The notes below the pieces were generated by a model. That model did not search any database, was not told the DNA's origin, and saw only the letters and a program-made list of their open reading frames with translations. A stretch of DNA of 64,000 bases from Photobacterium rosenbergii (GTDB taxonomy: Bacteria; Pseudomonadota; Gammaproteobacteria; Enterobacterales; Vibrionaceae). The position numbers were made by a program, and so were the translations under genes. This document shows positions 1-8,989 of the stretch, piece by piece (positions within the stretch are counted from its first letter, which is position 1; each line of letters begins with the position of its first letter). The stretch is from NCBI RefSeq assembly GCF_003026455.1, contig NZ_PYMB01000001.1:1426001-1490000 (forward strand). The letters are read 5' to 3'.

Positions 1-22
1 GGCCTTCTTTAGATTCAAACAT
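1..22 (-). CDS. 5' end of an unidentified gene, cut by the window edge
   Basis: An ATG at 20-22 on the minus strand is preceded by AGGGA with 7-nt spacing, a good ribosome-binding site, and opens a frame reading MFESKEG before the window ends. Too little is present to name it. The weak hairpin at 39-70 and the tRNA-Ser terminator separate it from the tRNA gene. Confidence 0.3.
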
Positions 23-173
23 ACTAAATTCCCTAAAATTAAAAAGCTGCTGTTGCAACCGGAGCTTTTTCAACATTGCTCCTTGTTGATGGAATCATTA
101 TGCCATTTTGACGATAGAGTTCACTTTGATTTTACTCATCGTTTCAATAGGTAATGCCTATCGTGGAATCTAT

Positions 174-212
174 GTGGCGGAGCGCTTTGGGTATGGCGGA
201 TTTGAACCCTAG
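174..212 (-). pseudogene. tRNA-Ser 3'-end remnant
   Basis: Bases 198-212 repeat exactly the 15 bases of the T-arm of the neighbouring tRNA-Ser (276-290), and 174-182 repeat exactly the 9 bases that include its CCA end (261-269). Between them is unrelated sequence, and no anticodon or D-arm is present. It lies beyond the terminator of the intact tRNA, so it looks like a decayed second tRNA copy or the scar of a recombination at the tRNA end. Confidence 0.5.
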
Positions 213-222
213 GGGCCAAATG

Positions 223-256
223 CAAAAAAGCCCCGTCTTTCGACAGGGCTATTTTA
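223..256 (-). terminator. Rho-independent terminator of tRNA-Ser
   Basis: Read on the minus strand, AGCCCTGTC-GAAA-GACGGGGCT (one G.U pair) is followed by a run of six T. It lies 6 nt after the 3' end of the tRNA. Confidence 0.85.
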
Positions 257-261
257 GAATG

Positions 262-352
262 TGGCGGAGAGATAGGGATTTGAACCCTAGATACGCTATT
301 AACGTATGCCGGTTTTCAAGACCGGTGCTTTCAACCACTCAGCCATCTCTCC
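262..352 (-). tRNA. tRNA-Ser (anticodon UGA)
   Basis: The minus strand reads GGAGAGA at the 5' end and TCTCTCC-G-CCA at the 3' end, forming a perfect 7-bp acceptor stem with encoded CCA. The anticodon stem ACCGG/CCGGC-type arm encloses the loop CTTGAAA, giving anticodon TGA. A long variable arm (CATACGTTAATAGCGTATC) and T-loop GGTTCAAATCC complete the class II tRNA expected for serine. Length is 91 nt. Confidence 0.95.
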
Positions 353-365
353 TTAAGTGCGGCGT

Positions 366-394
366 ATAATACGGGCTGATTCGGTTGTTGTAAA
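366..394 (-). promoter_or_regulatory. sigma-70 promoter of tRNA-Ser
   Basis: On the minus strand TTTACA (389-394) and TATTAT (366-371) are spaced by exactly 17 nt. The bases after the -10 box are GC-rich (ACGCCGCAC), as in stable-RNA promoters under stringent control. Confidence 0.75.
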
Positions 395-459
395 GGGCTT
401 TTCACGCCCACACAAACCGAACGAGCAACAAAGCCGCACCTCGCTCAAACACGCAACAA

Positions 460-1653
460 TTAGTTGTAGGCGCGAGCAAATTTACCTGTTGATGAGGCCT
501 GGTAAGTACCAGCATTTGCCGGGATAAAGACAGACTCACCCTTATTGATAGTCACCGTTTCACCCTCTTCATGACTCAGCGTCAATGGCGCATCAACAGC
601 AAATAGGATTTCAGCACTGTCAGTTGTCAGCGCTTGATTTTCCACTTGCTGGTAAACGCTGAACTTGAAGTCTGGCACTGGGATCGGGTAATGCTCTGCA
701 CCATTTTCAACTTTCGGTGCCATCAATAGCGAATCGAAAGGAATTGGCTGGCAGGTAGTACAAGCAACCAACTCAGGCACGTCCATATACTTAGGTGTCA
801 GGCCGGCACGCAGTACATTGTCAGAGTTCGCCATGATCTCAAGGCCCGTTCCCTTAATGTAGGCATGCGGGGTACAGGCATACAGGAACATAGCTTCACC
901 AGGCTGCAAGGTCAGCGTGTTTAGCATCAGTGGAGCAAACAAGCCGATATCACCAGGGTATTGCTCTGCCAAGTCCAGAATCAGTGCAAACAGCTCTTGG
1001 CTTTTATTTACTTCAGCATAAGCCAGTAGCTTGGCAACAGAAGTATCTTTTGCTTCGCCGTCCAGTGACAGCATCGCTTCAAAGAACGTCTCTAGGCCCG
1101 CTTCATTCTGATTTACTTCAAGTGCATCAACCAAAGCGTTGATCTCAGCAATTTCCAGTTTACGGAAATTAGCCACAATATCTGCAAACTCACGGAAACC
1201 GTTCATGGCCTGGTAAGGCGTCAGGGCATAAACCAGCTCAGGCTTATGGTTTGGATCTTTATAGTTGCGGTTACCGGCCGTACGCGGAATACCCAGTTCT
1301 TCTTCTTTGGCAAAACCGGCTTCCGCCTGGGCTTTGCTTGGGTGAACCTGGATAGACAAGGCTTTCTCAGCCGCTAGCACCTTGAAAAGATAAGGTAGCT
1401 CACCAAATGTCTCGGCAGTTTGCGCTCCTACTAAAGTCGCTTTATCCGCATCAATAAAGTCAGACAGCAGAGTTGGCTTACCATCAATGTCAATCTGCGA
1501 ACAACCATTTTGGTGTGCGCCCATCCAGATTTCAGCCTGAGGCTTACTTTCCGGGTTTTCAATACCAAACAACTGACCAATCGAGGTTGTGCTGCCCCAT
1601 GCATAATCTTGAATCACGTTATGCATACGATAAAAACGAGGGGAAGTAGACAT
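460..1653 (-). CDS. manA: mannose-6-phosphate isomerase, class I
   Basis: This 397-aa cytoplasmic zinc enzyme interconverts mannose-6-phosphate and fructose-6-phosphate, feeding mannose into glycolysis and supplying mannose donors. The family signature near the start (IQDYAWGS, then AEIWMGAH), the zinc-site segments QVHPSK and HKPELVY, and the length match E. coli ManA (391 aa). An upstream in-frame extension is open to 1776, but the ATG at 1651-1653 is chosen because AAGGAA precedes it and the protein then begins just before the conserved segment. The gene lies downstream of the PTS IIABC gene on the same strand but beyond that gene's terminator, so it probably has its own promoter in 1654-1876. 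The neighbouring PTS suggests mannose uptake and isomerisation are paired. Confidence 0.95.
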   Translation of the reverse strand: MSTSPRFYRMHNVIQDYAWGSTTSIGQLFGIENPESKPQAEIWMGAHQNGCSQIDIDGKPTLLSDFIDADKATLVGAQTAETFGELPYLFKVLAAEKALSIQVHPSKAQAEAGFAKEEELGIPRTAGNRNYKDPNHKPELVYALTPYQAMNGFREFADIVANFRKLEIAEINALVDALEVNQNEAGLETFFEAMLSLDGEAKDTSVAKLLAYAEVNKSQELFALILDLAEQYPGDIGLFAPLMLNTLTLQPGEAMFLYACTPHAYIKGTGLEIMANSDNVLRAGLTPKYMDVPELVACTTCQPIPFDSLLMAPKVENGAEHYPIPVPDFKFSVYQQVENQALTTDSAEILFAVDAPLTLSHEEGETVTINKGESVFIPANAGTYQASSTGKFARAYN

Positions 1654-1876
1654 AGCTTTCCTTATTTCTAATGCAGATTTCATTAAAGCCCGTAGCAAAA
1701 GGCTGGGACTCTGATGAAATTCGACTAGCTTGCGCGCTCTGTTCATTCCAGCAGCGCATACTACCAAAATACACAAGCAAAGAGAGGCTTTTCATTACTT
1801 TTCGTCAATTCTTCATGGTTAATCATGCAAACCAACATCAGGCATACAGAACAAGTCACCTCATGGGCCTTATGCC

Positions 1877-1904
1877 AAAAAGCTCCCTCAGACAAGGGAG
1901 CTTC
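1877..1904 (-). terminator. terminator of the PTS IIABC gene
   Basis: Minus strand: GAAGCTCCC-TTGTCTGA-GGGAGCTT followed by TTT. It lies about 55 nt after the PTS stop and separates that gene from manA. Confidence 0.8.
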
Positions 1905-1957
1905 AAGGACACGGTAACTCAGGCTTTACCGTATATCGCTATTGCTAGCAGGGGGAA

Positions 1958-3859
1958 TTAAGCAACAGCGGTTTGCTGTGTTTTGCCCTGACGCATCTTT
2001 TTCAGTGATACTGCAACGAGTGCTGTAACAACCGCACCTGCAGCCATACATGCTAGTGCTAGAATAGGTTTGTTCATTGCGCCAAGTAGCGCCACAACTG
2101 GGCCACCGTGAGCAACACTGTTTGTGATACCGAACGAGAAGGCCATAACTGCTGCAACCATTGAACCTAGCACGTTGGCAGGAATGACAGACATTGGATC
2201 CTGTGCTGCGAATGGGATCGCACCTTCAGAGATACCCACCAAGCCCATTGCGCCAGATGCTTTACCGGCTTCAATTTCAGACTCTTCGAAAATATTGAAT
2301 TTACGACCAATCACTGTTGCTAGTGCCATACCCAGTGGAGCGACAGGGATAGCACACGCCATCGCACCCATAAATTGAGTTTGGCCGCTGGCAATCATGC
2401 CGACCGAGAACAGGAAGGCAACCTTGTTGAATGGGCCACCCATATCGAAGCCGGCCATGCCACCCAAAACGATACCGAGCAATACAACGTTACCGGTACT
2501 CATGCTGGTAAGTAGCGCATTCAAACCATCCATCAGGCTCGCAATCGGTGCACCGATAACGAAGATGAACAAGCTCGAGATAAACAAACTACCAGTAATT
2601 GGCGCAATCATAATAGGCACAAGCGGCTGAATAAACTTGTGGTAATTACGAGTAACGATAAATTTAACGAAGTAACCCACCAACAGGCCGGCAACGATAG
2701 CACCGATGAAACCGGTACCCGCCTCTGCACCGTAGAATGAGCCGTTGTTGGCAATCCAACCACCGATCAAACCCGGGGCAAGCGCAGGACGGTCAGCAAT
2801 CGCGTAGGCGATATAACCGGCCAGAATAGGGATCATCAATGTGAATGCAACGACACCAACATCCAGTACCTTGTTCCACATACTGCCATCAGGAATAGCC
2901 ATACCTGCTTCTGTAGGCTGACCACCAATTGCCAGTGCAAGGGCAATCAACAAACCACCGGTAACAACAAACGGGATCATGTGTGATACACCGTTCATCA
3001 GGTAGCGGTAAAGATCCGAACGGGCCTGGGTCACTTTGCTTTCTTTCTCGGCTGGCGCATCATCGCCAGACGCTTGGTATTGAGGCGCAGCCAAAGCTTG
3101 GCCAATCAAACCTTGGGCATCTTTGATTGGGGCCTTAACACCAGTTTTAATCAAACGCTTGCCAGCAAAGCGGGTCATGTCCACCTGCTTGTCACAGCTG
3201 ACAATAATTGCTTCGGCACGCTCGATATCTTCGGCTGTTGGGCTATTTTTCACCCCGATAGAACCGTTGGTTTCAACTTTGATTTCGTAACCCATTGCTT
3301 TCGCGCCTTTCTCTAGCGCTTCTGCTGCAAGGTAAGTATGCGCAACGCCAGCAGGACAACCGGTTACGCCAATAAGGAAACCATTTTCAGCTGCTGGTGC
3401 CTCTGCGGTTTCTGTTTTTTCCAGCAGTAAGGCAAGGGCATCTTTTTCAGATTTTGCTGCAAGGAAGGCATCAATAAAGCCGTCCTCAATCAACTTGGAA
3501 GACAGTTCAGCCAACACTTCAATGTGATGGTTGGCACCACCGTCCGGAGAGGCAATCATGAAGAACAGCTTTGAAGGTAGACCGTCTTCGGCACCGTATT
3601 CAATACCACTACGGCTAATACCAATAGCGACAGCCGGTTCGCACACTGCGGCACTCTTTGCATGAGGCAGGGCAACGCCCTCTTCAAAACCGGTATTGCC
3701 CAGCTCTTCGCGGGCATGGATGTCGGCCAAAAACTGCTGCTTGTCGCTGACTCGACCCTGCGCGTGCAGGATATCGATCATTTCAACAAACACCTCTTCT
3801 TTCGTCGTTGCCTTAAGGTTCAGGCAAATCAACTGCTCATTAATCAGATTGGTGATCAT
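1958..3859 (-). CDS. PTS fructose/mannose-type transporter, fused EIIA-EIIB-EIIC
   Basis: This 633-aa inner-membrane permease phosphorylates its sugar during uptake. An N-terminal EIIA domain (about 1-150) carries the phospho-His in GVALPH (H66). A fructose-type EIIB domain (about 160-260) carries the phospho-Cys in VTGCPAG (C169). A hydrophobic EIIC domain with about nine membrane segments runs from about 285 to the end. The start is supported by AAGGGGGAA 8 nt upstream. It corresponds in order to the V. cholerae gene next to manA; the manA neighbour makes mannose a likely substrate, but fructose or mannosyl-glycerate cannot be excluded from sequence. An AraC-type regulator is divergent, and a CRP-like site lies between them. 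Confidence 0.9.
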   Translation of the reverse strand: MITNLINEQLICLNLKATTKEEVFVEMIDILHAQGRVSDKQQFLADIHAREELGNTGFEEGVALPHAKSAAVCEPAVAIGISRSGIEYGAEDGLPSKLFFMIASPDGGANHHIEVLAELSSKLIEDGFIDAFLAAKSEKDALALLLEKTETAEAPAAENGFLIGVTGCPAGVAHTYLAAEALEKGAKAMGYEIKVETNGSIGVKNSPTAEDIERAEAIIVSCDKQVDMTRFAGKRLIKTGVKAPIKDAQGLIGQALAAPQYQASGDDAPAEKESKVTQARSDLYRYLMNGVSHMIPFVVTGGLLIALALAIGGQPTEAGMAIPDGSMWNKVLDVGVVAFTLMIPILAGYIAYAIADRPALAPGLIGGWIANNGSFYGAEAGTGFIGAIVAGLLVGYFVKFIVTRNYHKFIQPLVPIMIAPITGSLFISSLFIFVIGAPIASLMDGLNALLTSMSTGNVVLLGIVLGGMAGFDMGGPFNKVAFLFSVGMIASGQTQFMGAMACAIPVAPLGMALATVIGRKFNIFEESEIEAGKASGAMGLVGISEGAIPFAAQDPMSVIPANVLGSMVAAVMAFSFGITNSVAHGGPVVALLGAMNKPILALACMAAGAVVTALVAVSLKKMRQGKTQQTAVA

Positions 3860-4270
3860 GAGTGTTCCCCCTTTGATTATTTATATCGGCATACTGTTTG
3901 CCGTTGGGGATATTTTCGGCTTTTTAGCACACCTCTTATAGTGTACCAGAGGGGCATTTACTGGATATTTGTAACACTAGTATTGTTGTGTGATCGGACT
4001 CTCATACTGACAACCCTAATTAAAGACAGCTTAAAATAGCATTTATCCATTAACAATCAATGACATAAAGGTAAAATAATAACTATAAATCCTGCATATA
4101 TAAAATCAAAAATGAATAATAACTAGATTTAAGTAACACGATTTTTCAACCTTGCACTGTGGATTTTAGTGATCCGCTTCACGATATCTGACCAAGTACA
4201 AGGACAATAGAGGCAAGCTCAAAAGATAATAGCCATTACGCAATCACTTCTGCCAAGGCCAATTTGTACT
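3860..4270. other. divergent regulatory region of PTS and AraC genes
   Basis: These 411 nt hold no gene. They contain the RBS of the PTS gene, an AT-rich stretch, and one CRP-like site. No perfect AraC-type direct repeat was recognised by eye. Confidence 0.6.
3989..4004. promoter_or_regulatory. candidate CRP site
   Basis: TGTGA-N6-TCTCA differs at one base from the TGTGA-N6-TCACA consensus. Its place upstream of a PTS operon makes cAMP-CRP control plausible. Confidence 0.4.
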
Positions 4271-5116
4271 ATGAGCCAAGTCTTCCACCAGTTACTCGAG
4301 ACCCTGCTTGCCGAACGGGAGCATTTCAACCGAATTTGGTTCGCCGGCGATCATGTCACCCCGCCACCATTTAGCTATCAGGTTAACTTCCCCCGGTTGG
4401 AAATGGTGATCAGCGGCGAGTATCTCAACGAGTTGGAAGATCCGGATCATGGTATTACTGAAGTGAAGATCATGGCCGGCGATGCGCTGTATATTCCACC
4501 CAATAGCTGGAACAAACCCAATTGGGATACCGACTGCTCGGTGCTGAGCCTGCTCTTTGGCAAGCGCCAGCTTGGATTTAGCTTGGTCAGTAAATCAAAA
4601 GGGCAAGCGAGTTTCTACGATGTGCAAAAGCACAGTATCCAGACCCGAACGGGTTTCGCCATAGACCACATACTCGCGGCATTAAATGCACTAGCCAAAG
4701 AGCCTCTACAAAAACCGATGGATGAACATCTACTGCAGGCCTTGATGAGCTATTGCCAGCAAATGCTTGCGACCCCGAGCAGCACCAATAAAAAACGCAG
4801 TGAAGATCTCTACCAAGGGATTTGTATCTATATCCAGGAGAACTTCCACCGTCCTATCACCCGCGACTCCATCGCCAAGCGATTCAATATCACACCCAAC
4901 CACCTATCGCGGCTGTTTCGCCAACAGGGGCATATGCGTATGGCTGATTACATTACCTGGGTGAGGATTGAACGGGCAAAGTTCATGTTGAAAAAATACA
5001 CCTTCCGTTTAAACGAAGTAGCGACCCGTTGTGGTTTTCAGGACGTGAACTACTTCTACCGAGTATTCAAGAATAAAACGGGGATGACTCCGTCAGATTA
5101 CCGGGGCAGGGATTAG
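4271..5116 (+). CDS. AraC-family transcriptional regulator
   Basis: This 281-aa protein has an N-terminal cupin-like ligand domain (about 10-110; GDALYIPPNSW is the typical turn) and a C-terminal pair of AraC helix-turn-helix motifs (about 180-278). The C-terminus shows the family signature, with IAKRFNITPNHLSRLFR as the first recognition motif and EVATRCGFQDVNYFYRVFK then GMTPSDYR as the second. It is transcribed away from the PTS IIABC gene and towards the orphan EIIA/EIIB genes, and probably senses a sugar or sugar phosphate to control the PTS gene. It matches in position the AraC regulator I recall next to manA in V. cholerae. Confidence 0.9.
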   Translation: MSQVFHQLLETLLAEREHFNRIWFAGDHVTPPPFSYQVNFPRLEMVISGEYLNELEDPDHGITEVKIMAGDALYIPPNSWNKPNWDTDCSVLSLLFGKRQLGFSLVSKSKGQASFYDVQKHSIQTRTGFAIDHILAALNALAKEPLQKPMDEHLLQALMSYCQQMLATPSSTNKKRSEDLYQGICIYIQENFHRPITRDSIAKRFNITPNHLSRLFRQQGHMRMADYITWVRIERAKFMLKKYTFRLNEVATRCGFQDVNYFYRVFKNKTGMTPSDYRGRD

Positions 5117-5125
5117 AGTGGCACC

Positions 5126-5142
5126 TAGTGCAAAGGGCACTA
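5126..5142. terminator. short hairpin between convergent genes
   Basis: TAGTGC-AAAGG-GCACTA lies 10 nt after the AraC stop. The stem is short and there is no T-run, so a terminator role is only possible. Confidence 0.3.
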
Positions 5143-5152
5143 AAGCGCCAGT

Positions 5153-5944
5153 TTACCGGAAAGGCAGCGACAAACTGTCGAGGACGACAGCTCGCAGTAC
5201 CTCTGGGCGTTCATCTTCTGTGAGCAGCTGACAAAAATCAGTCTCTAGCAATCGCTTGGAGAATGACGAGAAAGCCAGTAAATGCTTACGTTGTGGAGGA
5301 GCAGGAAGCGCCAATCCGACCACACAGGTCACCGGGCCTCGTTTTGATCCCCAATCCAGCGGCCGCTCCAACGGCGCAATCACCAAGGTAGGTATGTCGA
5401 CATCAGGGGTAAGTATATGCGGCAGAGCGACACCATTGCCCATCGCCGTTGAAGATACAGCTTCCCTCGCCTGCATTTGCTCGAATAAGCGGTTGGCTTT
5501 GGTCGGTTGATTAGGCGCACACTGGCGGCAAATCTCGGTTAACACGTCTGATTTTTCAAAGGTACTGACCGATAACTGGGAAAGCGGGGGCAAAAAACTC
5601 AGCTCGTAATCAAACGGTAGGGTTATACAACCGGTTCCCTCACGCTGGCTAATGTGGCGATGGCCGGTACAAATCAAGTGGCAATGCTCTGAGACAAAGT
5701 CAGTCAGCACCATACAGGCCAGTTCGGCATCTGAACCTTCAATCATCAACTGGCACAAGTCGCCCGGCATAGAACCTAGGCTCATCATCCGCATCGCCTG
5801 CTCGGCATTGGCCATTTTAAGCTGGGAAATATTGTGTATCACCACTACCGAGCGGAAAAAGCCCGCCAGCGTTTTTAACCGGTTGAGCTTCCAGGCAGGT
5901 AGCCCCTCAGCATCGAGGGTAAAGGTGATACGGCGTTCAATCAT
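5153..5944 (-). CDS. PTS EIIA protein with degenerate HPr-like N-terminal domain
   Basis: The 263-aa protein has a C-terminal EIIA (Ntr/fructose-type) domain (about 125-263) with the phospho-His in GVALPH (H176). Its N-terminal about 90 residues resemble HPr in length and layout, but where HPr has GLHTRPA this protein reads GLPAWKL (residues 14-20), so the phosphorylatable histidine is absent. It therefore cannot act as a normal diphosphoryl-transfer protein and may be regulatory. It sits 41 nt downstream of the EIIB gene in the same orientation. No EIIC partner is encoded beside it. I recall a homologue at the same place in V. cholerae. Confidence 0.75.
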   Translation of the reverse strand: MIERRITFTLDAEGLPAWKLNRLKTLAGFFRSVVVIHNISQLKMANAEQAMRMMSLGSMPGDLCQLMIEGSDAELACMVLTDFVSEHCHLICTGHRHISQREGTGCITLPFDYELSFLPPLSQLSVSTFEKSDVLTEICRQCAPNQPTKANRLFEQMQAREAVSSTAMGNGVALPHILTPDVDIPTLVIAPLERPLDWGSKRGPVTCVVGLALPAPPQRKHLLAFSSFSKRLLETDFCQLLTEDERPEVLRAVVLDSLSLPFR

Positions 5945-5985
5945 AAGTTGTTTGAGTCTTTCATTATCTCGCAGGGTTGGGGGGA

Positions 5986-6288
5986 TTACAGTTCTTTGCA
6001 GCGGTTGATCACCCCAACTGGATCGGTCAACACCTCTTCGATTGTCACACAGTGGATCTTGCTGCCGGTAAATCGGGCCCGGTGTTCGATTTCGATATCC
6101 GAAGCAATCAGGACCACATCGGCCCGGCCGATATCCTGAAAACTCAACTGGTTTTCGATTCCCATCGCACCTTGAGTCTCGACCATCATTTGTACTCCCA
6201 ACTGCTGGGCAGCTTTGGTCAGTTCAGATGCAGCCATGTAAGTATGGGCAATCCCTGTAGGACAAGCGGTGACAGCAACAATTTTCAT
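5986..6288 (-). CDS. stand-alone PTS fructose-type EIIB protein
   Basis: A 100-aa cytoplasmic EIIB domain. The active-site motif VTACPTGIAHTYMAA near the N-terminus gives the phospho-Cys at C9, and the rest matches a single fructose-family EIIB domain with nothing fused. It is first in a two-gene operon with the HPr-like/EIIA gene (41-nt gap). In V. cholerae I recall further fructose-type EIIC genes following; here a YebC-like gene follows instead, so the partner permease is elsewhere or lost. It might serve the IIABC permease upstream or signal. Confidence 0.85.
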   Translation of the reverse strand: MKIVAVTACPTGIAHTYMAASELTKAAQQLGVQMMVETQGAMGIENQLSFQDIGRADVVLIASDIEIEHRARFTGSKIHCVTIEEVLTDPVGVINRCKEL

Positions 6289-6525
6289 GGGTATTACGTC
6301 TCTTTATATTTCTCTTTTATGCCTGCTTTGTACCGTTTTCACCGCTAATAATCTAGCGAGAGAGAGAAGATTGGTTCAAATTTCAAAACAGAACTTGATC
6401 TACCCCACCAATCAAGCCGCCTTTCAAGCGGCCTTTCAATCTATACCCCCTAGCCAGACCGCCTTGGTTCCTGATAAAATCCGCCTCCAACAGAAATCCC
6501 AAATATCTAAAAGAGAGTGATTCCT

Positions 6526-7248
6526 ATGGGACGCAGTTTCGAAGTCCGTAAAGCCTCTATGGCAAAAACACAGGGCGCAAAAATCAAAGTTTATTCAAAG
6601 TACGGTAAAGAAATTTACGTAAGTGCGAAAAACGGTGGTATTGATCCTGATAGCAACCTTTCCCTGAAACGCCTAATTGAAAAAGCGAAAAAAGATCAGG
6701 TTCCAAGCCATGTTATCGAGAAAGCGATCGACAAGGCGAAAGGTGGCGGCGGTGAAGATTTCGCAACTGCACGCTATGAAGGTTTCGGTCCAGGTAACAC
6801 CATGGTGATCGTTGACTGTCTAACAGACAACAACAACCGTACATTCATGGATGTTCGTCAGGCGTTCGTTAAGAACGGTGCGAAAATCGGCTCTCCTGGT
6901 ACTACTGCCCACATGTTCGAGCACCAAGCTGTATTCCAGTTCAAAGGTGACGATGAGGAAGTAGTACTTGAGAACCTAATGATGGAAGATGCTGATGTAT
7001 CTGACATCGAGTGCGAAGACGGCGTGATCACTGTATTTGCCCCTCACACTGAGTTCTTCAAGGTGAAAAACGCACTGGCTGCGACTATGCCAGAAGTAAC
7101 ACTAGACGTTGAAGAAATTTCTTTCGTACCTCAAACCATGACTGAAGTTGCTGGTGAAGACGTTGCGAAATTCGAGAAATTCCTTGATGCGCTAAACGAT
7201 TGTGATGACGTGCAGAACGTTTACCACAACGCAGAAATCGCAGAATAA
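6526..7248 (+). CDS. yeeN: YebC/TACO1-family protein, YeeN-like
   Basis: A 240-aa protein of the YebC family, which is described as DNA-binding regulators and, more recently, as factors acting on ribosomes stalled at proline-rich sequences. Typical segments are [35 protein letters not shown] and YEGFGPGN. The N-terminus (MGRSFEVRK) and acidic C-terminus ([11 protein letters not shown]) resemble E. coli YeeN (238 aa) more than YebC. A GTG at 6517 is in frame, but the ATG at 6526 matches the family start and follows AAGAGAG. A bidirectional terminator follows. It appears to be monocistronic. Confidence 0.85.
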   Translation: MGRSFEVRKASMAKTQGAKIKVYSKYGKEIYVSAKNGGIDPDSNLSLKRLIEKAKKDQVPSHVIEKAIDKAKGGGGEDFATARYEGFGPGNTMVIVDCLTDNNNRTFMDVRQAFVKNGAKIGSPGTTAHMFEHQAVFQFKGDDEEVVLENLMMEDADVSDIECEDGVITVFAPHTEFFKVKNALAATMPEVTLDVEEISFVPQTMTEVAGEDVAKFEKFLDALNDCDDVQNVYHNAEIAE

Positions 7249-7260
7249 TTGTGAAATCTC

Positions 7261-7292
7261 GAAAAAACAGCCGGCATTGCCGGCTGTTTTTT
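7261..7292. terminator. bidirectional terminator
   Basis: AAAAAACAGCCGGC-ATT-GCCGGCTGTTTTTTT is a strong stem with A and T runs on either side. It serves the yeeN-like gene on the plus strand and the fetAB pair on the minus strand. Confidence 0.9.
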
Positions 7293-7317
7293 TATCTGCG
7301 CTTTTCCTCTAGCACTA

Positions 7318-8088
7318 TCAATACTTCAGCTGGCCATAGCTGTTGAATGCCGAGCGGCTGGCAACGGTCAGGGTCGTCGTCACCGACAACGTGGCTGAGA
7401 TAAAAATCGCCACCATAATCACCAACTGGTATTTCACCGCCAACAAAGGCTCTGTGCCACCGAGAATTTGACCCGTCATCATTCCCGGCAAGCTGACTAT
7501 TCCCAATGTCGTCATTGACGCCAATTGTGGTGCCAAGGCGGCTTTGACTGCCGCGCGAATAAATGGCTGCTCTGGCTTAGGGGCCCCCATCGCCAGATAA
7601 AACTGATATTCGTCCTGCTTGTCTTTCAAGCTGCTATACCAACGCTCCAATGCCAATACATTCGCTGCGAGGCAATTTCCCAACAACATACCCGCGACCG
7701 GGATCAGATATTGCGCCTGCCACCACGGCTCAGCCTGGATCACTCCCGCCAATAACAAGGGCAACACCACCAACAGCGCAACCATATGACCACTCAACAC
7801 TGCTGGTAAAACAGATTTAGGCGGTACGCCTGCCCGACGGCAGATACTAAACCCGGCGACTATGACCATCACCGACAACCACAAGGTGTTAAGCCATGGG
7901 TTCTGAAAAGCAAATAGCGTTTGTAAGTAAATGCCTACTATCGACAACTGTACTGTCATCCTCAGCACAGCCGACACCAAGGTCTTGCCGAGGCCAAACT
8001 CCCAACGGTGGAACAAACCTAGGGGAATAAGAAAGAGTAGATAAAACCCTGCCAGTGCCCAATTGCTGATCACCAGAGTATCACTCAT
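7318..8088 (-). CDS. fetB: iron export ABC transporter permease (FetB-like)
   Basis: A 256-aa inner-membrane protein of the YbbM/FetB family with about seven hydrophobic segments from residue 8 to the C-terminus. The conserved cytoplasmic loop (NCLAANVLALERWYSSL) and LPGMMTGQILGG segment fit the family. FetAB of E. coli is reported to export iron and to help under peroxide stress. The start overlaps the end of fetA by 8 nt, a translationally coupled pair. KatG is encoded 20 kb away, so no local link is implied. Confidence 0.85.
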   Translation of the reverse strand: MSDTLVISNWALAGFYLLFLIPLGLFHRWEFGLGKTLVSAVLRMTVQLSIVGIYLQTLFAFQNPWLNTLWLSVMVIVAGFSICRRAGVPPKSVLPAVLSGHMVALLVVLPLLLAGVIQAEPWWQAQYLIPVAGMLLGNCLAANVLALERWYSSLKDKQDEYQFYLAMGAPKPEQPFIRAAVKAALAPQLASMTTLGIVSLPGMMTGQILGGTEPLLAVKYQLVIMVAIFISATLSVTTTLTVASRSAFNSYGQLKY

Positions 8089-8722
8089 TACTCCCTCCCA
8101 TCATGTGCTGCAGCTGTGCCGAGTTAACCCATACAGGGTCGTGAGAAACAGATATCACGGTGAAGGACTGCTTGGTGAGCAGTGACATGACGTTATCCCT
8201 GCTGGCAGGATCTAATGCCGAAGTTGGTTCGTCCATCAACCACAGAGAACGCTCCATCAACAGCGCACGGGCAATCCCTAAGCGTTGCCTCTCCCCGCCT
8301 GAGAGTTTGTGAGTTAGTTGCTCGAGAGAATGAGTGATTCCCAGTGTGGCCAAAACCTGCTGACATTTCTGATCTGAAGGGACAGGAAGCGAACTGGCCT
8401 TTAGATACCAGGGCAGCAATAGCGCCTTCAATATCGTTTCTCCGCCCATGACAGCTTGTTGGGGTAAATAGCATAGCTGCTGACGCCACCAAGTTAGGTT
8501 TTGCTCTTTAATCGAGGTTTGTTGCCAGCGAATAGATCCAACAGATGCAGGGCGTAAACCTGCAATGACCTGCAACAAGCTTGATTTTCCGCAACCAGAA
8601 GGACCACTGATTGCCAAATGTTGCCCGGGCTGAAGGTTCACTGTCAAATGCGAGGCCTGATCGGCTTCAAAGCCAGAACCTAGCCGCTCGGCGCTGAATA
8701 TTTCTGTACGTTGTTCTGTCAT
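8081..8722 (-). CDS. fetA: iron export ABC transporter ATP-binding protein (FetA-like)
   Basis: A 213-aa ABC ATPase with Walker A GPSGCGKSS, signature LSGGERQR, Walker B LWLMDEPTSALD and a switch histidine (VISVSHD). It is first in the operon and overlaps fetB. The length and the partner permease match the YbbL/FetA family. It energises export by FetB at the inner membrane. Confidence 0.85.
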   Translation of the reverse strand: MTEQRTEIFSAERLGSGFEADQASHLTVNLQPGQHLAISGPSGCGKSSLLQVIAGLRPASVGSIRWQQTSIKEQNLTWWRQQLCYLPQQAVMGGETILKALLLPWYLKASSLPVPSDQKCQQVLATLGITHSLEQLTHKLSGGERQRLGIARALLMERSLWLMDEPTSALDPASRDNVMSLLTKQSFTVISVSHDPVWVNSAQLQHMMGGSNE

Positions 8723-8989
8723 ACACTACTCCAATCGTACAGAGATTTTACGTCCCTATCCCCTATGACTCAAACCGTTAGGAGTCATCAGAAACATTGA
8801 TTTAAATAATAGTTTCACAGATTAACAGACTGAAATAACCGTCAGTGGTGTGTAAATTCCGTTGCCTTTGATGCCCTAAATACCCTTTTCATGGTATGGT
8901 TGCCACTGCTAATAAAACAATATCCAAAATGGCGCGCAGCTGATTTTGCTGTGCTTTTTCCTTTTGTCTTTCGCCTTCTTGCAATCATT

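Noticed and set aside
154-369. 71-aa open frame
   Set aside because: It overlaps the tRNA-Ser gene, its terminator and its promoter, and has no RBS.
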